Shown here piece by piece: positions 1-4,994 of a stretch of 5,629 bases of DNA. The stretch covers positions 1 through 5,629 of the forward strand of contig CAINLH010000159.1 in the NCBI GenBank assembly GCA_903850275.1, written 5' to 3'. The DNA is from an uncultured Acidimicrobium sp. (lineage in GTDB: Bacteria > Actinomycetota > Acidimicrobiia > Acidimicrobiales > Ilumatobacteraceae). Position numbers and translations under genes: made by a program. The notes under the pieces are model-generated. The model saw nothing but the letters and a program-made list of their open reading frames with translations. It was not told where the DNA came from and searched no databases. How positions within the stretch are numbered: the first letter of the stretch is position 1; every line of letters begins with the position of its first letter.

Positions 1-129
1 ACCGAGCGCCACTAACCGATCGATTGCTGATTTATCCAGATCAAAAACCGTTACTTCAAAACCAGCGCGCAACAGACTCGCGGCCAAATGATGGCCAATG
101 TTTCCTACACCAACAAAGCCGATTTTCAT
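1..129 (-). CDS. NAD(P)-dependent beta-hydroxyacid dehydrogenase, 3-hydroxyisobutyrate dehydrogenase-like (partial, N-terminus only)
   Basis: Only the first 43 residues are present; the rest of the gene lies beyond the left edge. The protein opens with MKIGFVGVGNIG, a Rossmann beta-strand with the dinucleotide loop G7-x-G9-x-x-G12. A second strand follows, ending VTVFDLD. The acidic D30 at the end of that strand is typical of NAD-preferring members (3-hydroxyisobutyrate dehydrogenase), whereas NADPH-preferring members often have N-R-T there. The family reversibly oxidises beta- (and some gamma-) hydroxy acids in the cytoplasm. The catalytic lysine and substrate-binding motifs are not in view, so the substrate cannot be named. 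The start is supported by a GGGAG ribosome-binding site four bases upstream. The gene is divergent from the aminotransferase/decarboxylase pair and may share its control region. Family assignment is secure; substrate is unknown. Confidence 0.85.
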   Translation of the reverse strand, partial: MKIGFVGVGNIGHHLAASLLRAGFEVTVFDLDKSAIDRLVALG

Positions 130-133
130 TGTG

Positions 134-140
134 CTCCCTT
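134..140 (-). promoter_or_regulatory. Shine-Dalgarno sequence of the beta-hydroxyacid dehydrogenase gene
   Basis: On the minus strand AAGGGAG stands four bases before the ATG at 129, and it fixes that start. It is the only clear Shine-Dalgarno sequence I can see in the window. The other in-window starts (221, 1410, 3338, 3700, 4949) have none of comparable quality. Confidence 0.6.
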
Positions 141-179
141 TTGCATGTACATAGATTTTGTCTTACGAACCTAGTTTCA

Positions 180-210
180 TTGCATTGAATTGGATCAATT
201 CATCTACGCT
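180..210 (+). promoter_or_regulatory. Possible promoter of the aminotransferase-decarboxylase operon
   Basis: TTGCAT (180-185) could be a -35 element and TACGCT (205-210) a -10 element of the TANNNT type. The spacing is 19 bases, longer than the optimum of about 17. The dyad at 186-202 would fill the spacer, the position expected for a repressor that blocks polymerase. The -10 element ends ten bases before the ATG at 221, so the transcript would have almost no leader. That fits the missing Shine-Dalgarno sequence. Both elements are weak matches and this call is tentative. Confidence 0.25.
186..202. promoter_or_regulatory. Candidate operator: perfect 7-3-7 inverted repeat between two divergent genes
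   Basis: TGAATTG (186-192), spacer GAT (193-195) and CAATTCA (196-202) form a perfect dyad in the 91-base region between the divergent dehydrogenase and aminotransferase genes. There is no T-run after it and it stands upstream of both starts, so it reads as a protein-binding site rather than a terminator. The core ATTGGATCAAT resembles sites bound by some GntR/FadR-family regulators, for example VanR-type operators as I recall them, but the family cannot be settled from the site alone. It lies 18 bases before the aminotransferase start and 56 before the dehydrogenase start. It could control either or both. Confidence 0.45.
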
Positions 211-220
211 GTAAACCCTG

Positions 221-1405
221 ATGAGATTCGCCCCAATATCCGATCGTTTGGCTGGCCTAGGGGCCGCGAAGTGGGCCGTTCACAACGAGGGTTTGCGTCG
301 ATCAAGCCTTGGACAGCAAGTAATCATGTTGTCCATTGGAGAGCCCGATTTGCCGCCGCCGGCAAAAGTAATTGATCAAGCGATTTCGTCTATGCGCGCA
401 GGACGAACCAAATATGCAGCCGGACAAGGCGAACCCGAAGCGCTCAAAGCGATTGCTCGACACCTCAGCAAACGATCGGGCAATGTAGTCACTCCCGAAG
501 AAGTGCTGTACACGGCTGGCACGCAAAATGGCTTGTGCACCGCGCTGTACACCTTGGTCCAGAGCGGGGATGAAGTCCTTGTTCCAGACCCTTACTACGC
601 AACCTATGAAGGCCTTGTAGCCGCATCGGGCGCAACGTTCGTTCCAGTTCCCACGTCGCCAGAAAACGGATTTCACGTAACGGCCGAGGCAATCGAACAA
701 GCAATTACTCCCCGATCGCGTGTATTGCTGTTGAACACCCCAAGCAACCCAACCGGTGCAGTTCTTTCGGAACAAGAAATAGACGCAATCGGAGATGTCT
801 GCGAACGACATGATCTCTGGATTATTTGCGATGAGGTGTACGCCGACATGACTTACGACGCGCCATTTTGTTCGCCGTTCGATCGAAAGCAATTACGACA
901 CCGCACCCTCGCTGTCTCATCAATTTCCAAATCTCACGCACTACCTGGCTTTCGTGCAGGATGGGTTGCATGCCCCGCACAGGTAACGCCACGCTTGGTG
1001 CTTGTGGCAGAAGCAATGTTGTTTGGTTCGCAGCCGTTCATCGAAGACGCACTAGTTGTTGCACTGACCGAGCAACATGATGAGGTGCAACGCATGCGAG
1101 TTGCTTACCGCGAACGAGCGCAAGTACTCGTTGAGGCAATCAATGGCTCTACTGCTGTTTCTGCTCGCATGCCCGAAGGAGGAATGTTTGTGATGGTCGA
1201 CGTTCGTGCCACCAAACTTTCCGGCGAAGAATTTGCATGGAAATTGTTAGAGGATCACAACATCGGCGTCATGCCCGGCGAGAGCTTTGGTAAAGGCGGG
1301 GCCGGACATGTCCGCATTGCCCTCACAGTCGAGGCGCAAGTACTGCGCCAAGCGTGCGAAACCATACGCAAAATGGCCGAAGCCTTAGTAGCGAAAGCAA
1401 AATAA
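221..1405 (+). CDS. aruH: Pyridoxal-phosphate aminotransferase, AruH-like (probable arginine:pyruvate transaminase)
   Basis: A complete 394-residue class I/II (fold type I) aminotransferase. Visible landmarks are IGEPD (39-43), the cofactor-stacking DPYY (123-126), SNPTG (175-179) with N176, DEVY (204-207) with D204 for the pyridine nitrogen, the Schiff-base lysine K237 in SISKSHALPGFRAGW with phosphate-binding R245, and GHVRIAL (362-368) with the substrate-carboxylate arginine R365. The length, the SKSHA-G-R-GW block, a LFGSQPFIEDA-type segment (267-277) and GGMFVMVD (320-327) closely resemble Pseudomonas aeruginosa AruH as I recall it. AruH moves the alpha-amino group of L-arginine to pyruvate, giving 5-guanidino-2-oxopentanoate. 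The decarboxylase gene starts four bases downstream and supports this reading. The ATG at 221 agrees with the usual N-terminus (MRFAPISDRLAGLG), though it has no Shine-Dalgarno sequence. Family is near certain. Substrate is inferred from resemblance and context; an aspartate or broad-range aminotransferase is the alternative. Confidence 0.8.
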   Translation: MRFAPISDRLAGLGAAKWAVHNEGLRRSSLGQQVIMLSIGEPDLPPPAKVIDQAISSMRAGRTKYAAGQGEPEALKAIARHLSKRSGNVVTPEEVLYTAGTQNGLCTALYTLVQSGDEVLVPDPYYATYEGLVAASGATFVPVPTSPENGFHVTAEAIEQAITPRSRVLLLNTPSNPTGAVLSEQEIDAIGDVCERHDLWIICDEVYADMTYDAPFCSPFDRKQLRHRTLAVSSISKSHALPGFRAGWVACPAQVTPRLVLVAEAMLFGSQPFIEDALVVALTEQHDEVQRMRVAYRERAQVLVEAINGSTAVSARMPEGGMFVMVDVRATKLSGEEFAWKLLEDHNIGVMPGESFGKGGAGHVRIALTVEAQVLRQACETIRKMAEALVAKAK

Positions 1406-1409
1406 CGTC

Positions 1410-2987
1410 GTGAGTGACCAGCTTCGAGTTGGTGAGGCAATTATTGATTTGCTCACGCGCGAATACGGCGTCGACACGGTGTTCGGCATCCCCGGAGTGC
1501 ACAACATCGAGCTGTACCGCGGCCTTCATCGCTCGGGCGTTCGAGCAATCTCCCCTCGGCACGAACAAGGTGCAGGTTTCATGGCCGATGGATGGTCTGT
1601 TGTTACCGGCAAACCCGGCGTGTGTGTGCTGATTAGCGGGCCGGGCCTGACCAACGCACTTACACCTATTGCACAGGCATACCACGATTCGCGGCCGATG
1701 CTGATAATTGCCTCCACCACACCCACAAATGCTCTGGGAAAAAGCTTTGGCCCACTGCACGACTTGCCAGATCAAGCTGCTCTCGTACGAAGCATCTGTG
1801 CATTTAGCGAAACAGTGACAGACGCACAAGAGTTACCGCAGCTAATCGAGCGTGCGTGGAGCGTTTTCACTTCGCAACGACCGCGCCCGGTGCATCTGGC
1901 AATTCCCATGGACGTGCTCGAACAATTCTGTGCTCGCTTTGAAAAGGCTGAAAGTGCAACTCATCGCCCAATACCTGCAGCAAGCGAAATCAAACGCGCT
2001 GCAGAATTGATAAATGCGGCAACGAGCCCGATCGTGATTGCGGGCGGCGGCTGTGTGGATGCCGGTGCCCAACTGGCGAAGTTTGCCGAGGCCATCGATG
2101 CACCCGTTGTGCTCACAGGAAATGCCAAGGGTGTCTTGTCTTCAAGTCACCCACTCTGCGCGGGCAACTGCTTGGTCTTTGGCCGTATTCAGCGAGATAT
2201 CGAGGCAGCCGAACTGGTGATAGTCGTTGGCACAGAGCTTTCAGACGCCGACTTATACAACGGCGGCAAAGCGCTGCAGTTTGGTGGAAACGTAATCCGA
2301 ATCGATATTGATAAAGAACAGCTAACGCGCCGTACGACACCAACGGTTGGGCTAGTTGGAGATGCAGGCGAAACGCTGTCTGCGCTTACAGATGCAATTC
2401 ACACGAAAACATCAACAGCCGGCCAGGATCAAGCCAAAGCATGGCGCGAACATGCCCGTGCCAAAACCGGTGCGCAATTTGTTCCCTGGCTGGAAGCAAT
2501 TGAACAGACATTGCCGAGCGATGTGATTGTTGCACTCGACTCCACACAGTTGGCATACAGCGCGCATTGGTGGCTACCCGCAACGCAACCCCGATCTTGG
2601 CTGGCACCATACGGGCTTGGCACACTCGGTTGCGCCCTACCCATGGCCATAGGTGCAGCGGTTGCAGCACCCGAACGTCCGATCTTGGCAATTGTTGGCG
2701 ATGGTGGTTGGTTGTTCACGCTTTCCGAAATGGCAGTAGCGAACGACTTGCAGCAGCGCATCACCCTCTTGATCTGGGACAACACTGGTTATGCACAAAT
2801 TCGTGAGTCGTTTGATGATGTCGACGCCGCTCGAATGGGCGTCGATATCTCCTCACACGACCCAACCGCAATCGCGCGCGGCTTCGGGTGGGAGGCCATC
2901 GATGTGACGACACCGCCACAACTCAAAGAAGCGCTGGGCTCCGCATTCGCAAGCAATGCCCCGCGATTTATTCGGGTTAGGTTATAG
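1410..2987 (+). CDS. aruI: Thiamine-diphosphate-dependent decarboxylase, AruI-like (probable 5-guanidino-2-oxopentanoate decarboxylase)
   Basis: A 525-residue enzyme of the acetolactate synthase/pyruvate decarboxylase superfamily with all three domains. The N-terminal Pyr domain (about 5-170) has GVDTVFGIPGVH (20-31) and the catalytic glutamate E52 in RHEQGAGFMADG. The central domain (about 190-330) contains IAGGG (210-214) and VVGTE (272-276). The C-terminal PP domain (about 360-525) has GDG (430-432) and DN (457-458), which bind Mg-diphosphate. The N-terminal third closely resembles Pseudomonas AruI, including ELYRGL, HEQGAGFMADG and a GKSFGPLHDLPDQ block where AruI has a similar stretch. 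AruI decarboxylates 2-ketoarginine to 4-guanidinobutanal. No acetolactate synthase small subunit or branched-chain gene is nearby, which argues against a biosynthetic IlvB. The GTG start lies four bases after the aminotransferase stop, with no Shine-Dalgarno sequence, so translational coupling is likely. Another 2-oxoacid substrate cannot be excluded. Confidence 0.8.
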   Translation: MSDQLRVGEAIIDLLTREYGVDTVFGIPGVHNIELYRGLHRSGVRAISPRHEQGAGFMADGWSVVTGKPGVCVLISGPGLTNALTPIAQAYHDSRPMLIIASTTPTNALGKSFGPLHDLPDQAALVRSICAFSETVTDAQELPQLIERAWSVFTSQRPRPVHLAIPMDVLEQFCARFEKAESATHRPIPAASEIKRAAELINAATSPIVIAGGGCVDAGAQLAKFAEAIDAPVVLTGNAKGVLSSSHPLCAGNCLVFGRIQRDIEAAELVIVVGTELSDADLYNGGKALQFGGNVIRIDIDKEQLTRRTTPTVGLVGDAGETLSALTDAIHTKTSTAGQDQAKAWREHARAKTGAQFVPWLEAIEQTLPSDVIVALDSTQLAYSAHWWLPATQPRSWLAPYGLGTLGCALPMAIGAAVAAPERPILAIVGDGGWLFTLSEMAVANDLQQRITLLIWDNTGYAQIRESFDDVDAARMGVDISSHDPTAIARGFGWEAIDVTTPPQLKEALGSAFASNAPRFIRVRL

Positions 2988-3338
2988 CCCCAACGCTTTG
3001 GTAATTGCGTCGACAAGTCGTTCAGGTGAACCTTCACAAGCGTCGATTTGTTGCGGCCCAAGCAGCACTTGATACTTGTCGTTGACAAACGCAACGACAA
3101 CGGGAGCCACGTCGTTTGCGGCAGCCCTCACCGCTTCAGGCTGATCATTGCGGTGAAACATTGAGATCGAAAATGGAGACTGGTCGCGACAAGACCTCCA
3201 GTCTGCTCGTTCGGTAAAAAGACCATGAGTCACATCGCAGAGTGAACAGTGTGCGACGCCTAAGCGGGCACCTATCCAGTAGGAAACTTCACCCACGAAT
3301 GAGGAGTCGGCGTTATACACGCCTACCACTTCAATCAT
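2982..3338 (-). CDS. Uncharacterised 118-residue protein with an HCxxCDxTH motif
   Basis: The function is not known to me. The protein begins MIEVVGVYNAD and carries the motif H30-C31-S-L-C34-D-V-T-H38, with two further cysteines at C50 and C101. Clustered Cys and His suggest metal binding or thiol-disulfide chemistry, but I cannot name a characterised family. The N-terminal pattern (VGVYNAD, then a CxxC followed by D-x-T-H-G) reminds me of small hypothetical proteins in other bacteria. There is no signal peptide or membrane segment. An in-frame start at 3395 exists, but it would overlap the cupin gene. The ATG at 3338 stands two bases after the cupin stop and gives a natural N-terminus, so I prefer it; translation is probably coupled. 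Its stop overlaps that of the convergent decarboxylase gene (2982-2987). Confidence 0.7.
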   Translation of the reverse strand: MIEVVGVYNADSSFVGEVSYWIGARLGVAHCSLCDVTHGLFTERADWRSCRDQSPFSISMFHRNDQPEAVRAAANDVAPVVVAFVNDKYQVLLGPQQIDACEGSPERLVDAITKALGL

Positions 3339-3340
3339 GA

Positions 3341-3700
3341 TTAGGCAGTGCGATAGACGACGAACACTTTGCGCAACGTCTCGTGCACCGTCCAAACGCC
3401 CTTCCAGCCAATTGGGAAAATGCAGCTTGATCCTGCTGTCAGTTCGACAGCTTCGCCACCATCTTCATGCACGGTCATCCGGCCCTTCAAAACATAAATC
3501 ACTTCGCCACGAGTGGTGAACTCCCATCGTGATGCACCTGGCTCGCATTCCCAAGTTCCTGCAGTAACTGTTTCGTTATCGAGAAACACTTGTGCGCGAG
3601 TAAGAATCTCGCCACTAAGCGGTTCTGCCGAAGGCTGAGCAAGTGGCTTTTCTGCTAATTGTGATGCGGGGATATCGAGTGCGCGAAATGAAATGGTCAT
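3341..3700 (-). CDS. Small cupin-domain protein, Cupin_3 type (EutQ/ureidoglycine aminohydrolase-like fold)
   Basis: A 119-residue single-domain cupin. Residues about 46-116 form the beta-barrel: GTWECEPG (48-55), RGEVIYVLKGRMTV (64-77) with the conserved E66 and G73, and the second motif FPIGWKGVWTV (95-105) followed by E107 and RKVFVVY (110-116). The P-x-G-W-x-G-x-W-T-V segment is characteristic of Cupin_3 proteins. The HxH of the classical first cupin motif is replaced here (around R58-W59-E60), and the usual second-motif histidine is absent. A typical three-histidine metal site is therefore unlikely. Known relatives include EutQ and ureidoglycine aminohydrolase, but many members are small stand-alone proteins of unknown role, and I assign no reaction. 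It lies ten bases after the MFS gene and two before the CxxC-protein gene, so all three are probably co-transcribed. No Shine-Dalgarno sequence is visible. Confidence 0.85.
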   Translation of the reverse strand: MTISFRALDIPASQLAEKPLAQPSAEPLSGEILTRAQVFLDNETVTAGTWECEPGASRWEFTTRGEVIYVLKGRMTVHEDGGEAVELTAGSSCIFPIGWKGVWTVHETLRKVFVVYRTA

Positions 3701-3710
3701 GGACGAAATA

Positions 3711-4949
3711 CTAGGCCATTGAGCGCAAATTCTTCTTTGTAGTCAAGAAATAGATTGCAGTAAGCAGCATCAAAGCACCTGCTACTGAAAAAGTCTCTGG
3801 TGCCGAATCTATTCGGCGTGCGATTAGGCCAACGAAGAGTGCGCCGAGCGGCGCCAAACCTGACATCAATAGAGAATGGACGGCCATCACTCGACCCATC
3901 ACGGCTGCTGGTGTGTTGTTTTGAATGAGAGTTTGACTCAGGTTCATATAAAAACCACCACCGAGCCCCCAAGCAAATAGCAGCACGGACATCATGGCGA
4001 TCGAATTTGATTGACCAAGCACGATCTGTACAAACCCACCCCAACACAGTCCGCCAATGAACCACAAGCCCTTTTGCTGAATTTTGTGGTTGTATCGCAA
4101 AATGCCTATCGAAGAAACGAATTGGCCTATCCCGAGCAGGCCAAACAAAATTGTTGTTTGGCTACCAGATGCTCCGGCCTGCTCTTTAGCAATCTGCGGA
4201 CCAAGCACTATCCATGGCGCCATCATGTACAAAATTGATGCCGAAAGCAAAACATAGAACGACCGAACTTCTGCGTGGCCGCGAATAAAGCTGATACCAC
4301 CGAATATCTCTTCACGCATTCTCTTGCGTTGAGTGTTCACACTTGCTGGCAGCTGCAACGGAATCAATGCAAAGAATCCCACTAAATGCATCGCCGCTTG
4401 CAGCCAAAATGCACCCTCGATCCCCCACACCGCAATAGCCGGGCCTGCTGCAACGGGCCCAATGATCAGACCCAAATTACTGCCAATCGTGTTAACCGCA
4501 ATGGCGCCCACCAACTTGTCGTTTGGAACAATTGATGGGATGATCGCATTTCGAACAGGCGAACCGATTGCAATAAAAATTCCCGAGATGAATGAACCAA
4601 TAACTGCATAGCGAATGGTTATGTGTCCAAATGACACCATCGCTGCAACAGCAACGGTTATCAACAGTGCCCCTGTTTGACTTACCAACAAAAGCATTCG
4701 TCGATCGGCGTGATCGCTCATCACCCCGACAATCAAGGAAATGAGAATTACAGGCACTCCCATAACAAATAAAATAAGTCCGCTGATATCTGATTTTGCG
4801 CCCAGTTCAAGCGCCAACCAGACAAAAGCAAAACGCTGGGTGCTCTGAACAAGGATGAACAAAAAACTGTTTGTCCACAACAACCGGAAGGGACGGATCG
4901 CAAAAAGCTCTCGTGGCCTAATTCCTTGAGCCTTAGCCAGATCAGTCAT
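3711..4949 (-). CDS. Major facilitator superfamily exporter, MFS_3/EntS-like
   Basis: A 412-residue inner-membrane protein with about twelve hydrophobic segments in two six-helix halves (roughly 22-198 and 229-403), joined by a charged cytoplasmic loop near 203-228. The loop between helices 2 and 3 has a motif A variant, G75-V-M-S-D79-H-A-D-R83-R84. Helix 5 carries NTIGSNLGLIIGPVAAG (153-169), the GP-containing antiporter-type motif. The second half has Q339-T-L-I-Q-N-N-T-P and V350-M-G-R-V-M, ending in APLGALFVG, as is typical of the MFS_3 group that includes the enterobactin exporter EntS. Proton-driven export of a small molecule is the usual role; the substrate cannot be told from sequence. 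A nearby upstream ATG at 4959 is out of frame and soon meets a stop, so the start is 4949, without a Shine-Dalgarno sequence. It is the first gene of the three-gene minus-strand set. Confidence 0.9.
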   Translation of the reverse strand: MTDLAKAQGIRPRELFAIRPFRLLWTNSFLFILVQSTQRFAFVWLALELGAKSDISGLILFVMGVPVILISLIVGVMSDHADRRMLLLVSQTGALLITVAVAAMVSFGHITIRYAVIGSFISGIFIAIGSPVRNAIIPSIVPNDKLVGAIAVNTIGSNLGLIIGPVAAGPAIAVWGIEGAFWLQAAMHLVGFFALIPLQLPASVNTQRKRMREEIFGGISFIRGHAEVRSFYVLLSASILYMMAPWIVLGPQIAKEQAGASGSQTTILFGLLGIGQFVSSIGILRYNHKIQQKGLWFIGGLCWGGFVQIVLGQSNSIAMMSVLLFAWGLGGGFYMNLSQTLIQNNTPAAVMGRVMAVHSLLMSGLAPLGALFVGLIARRIDSAPETFSVAGALMLLTAIYFLTTKKNLRSMA

Positions 4950-4960
4950 GACACGTCATG
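4947..4960. promoter_or_regulatory. Perfect 6-2-6 inverted repeat over the MFS start codon
   Basis: CATGAC (4947-4952), AC and GTCATG (4955-4960) make a perfect dyad that includes the MFS start codon on the minus strand. The two-base centre is too short for a hairpin loop, so a dimeric regulator would be the likely reader if it has a function. Dyads this short also arise by chance, and confidence is low. Confidence 0.25.
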
Positions 4961-4994
4961 CTTACAGTCGCAAGCAATTGTGAACGAATTGGAA
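4950..4994 (-). other. 45-base gap between VIT and MFS genes
   Basis: Read on the minus strand, this gap holds two weak dyads (CAATT with AATTG around a seven-base loop, and TGCTT with AAGCA around an eight-base loop) and most of the 6-2-6 inverted repeat over the MFS start. Neither hairpin is GC-rich and neither is followed by a T-run, so I see no intrinsic terminator. I also see no convincing promoter. Read-through from the VIT gene into the MFS gene is therefore possible. Confidence 0.3.

Noticed and set aside
190..375. Short plus-strand frame starting inside the dyad
   Set aside because: It starts with TTG, has no ribosome-binding site, and overlaps the well-supported aminotransferase gene in another frame.
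302..892. 196-codon open frame on the minus strand inside the aminotransferase gene
   Set aside because: It lies wholly antisense to a gene with intact catalytic motifs. Its translation is rich in Cys, Arg and Trp with no recognisable domain, and no ribosome-binding site is evident.
1323..1829. 168-codon minus-strand frame over the start of the decarboxylase gene
   Set aside because: It is antisense to the conserved Pyr domain and has an unnatural composition and no motif. It is a shadow of the real gene.
1410..2987. Biosynthetic acetolactate synthase large subunit (IlvB)
   Set aside because: No small-subunit or branched-chain biosynthesis gene is adjacent. The partner is an AruH-like aminotransferase, and the N-terminal blocks match AruI better than IlvB from memory.
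3339..3395. Longer N-terminus for the CxxC protein, starting at 3395
   Set aside because: It would overlap the cupin gene by 55 bases with an unconvincing N-terminal sequence. The ATG at 3338 sits right after the cupin stop.
3697..4065. 122-codon minus-strand frame overlapping the end of the MFS gene
   Set aside because: It is out of frame with the last helices of the exporter, rich in Arg and Trp, and without domain features.
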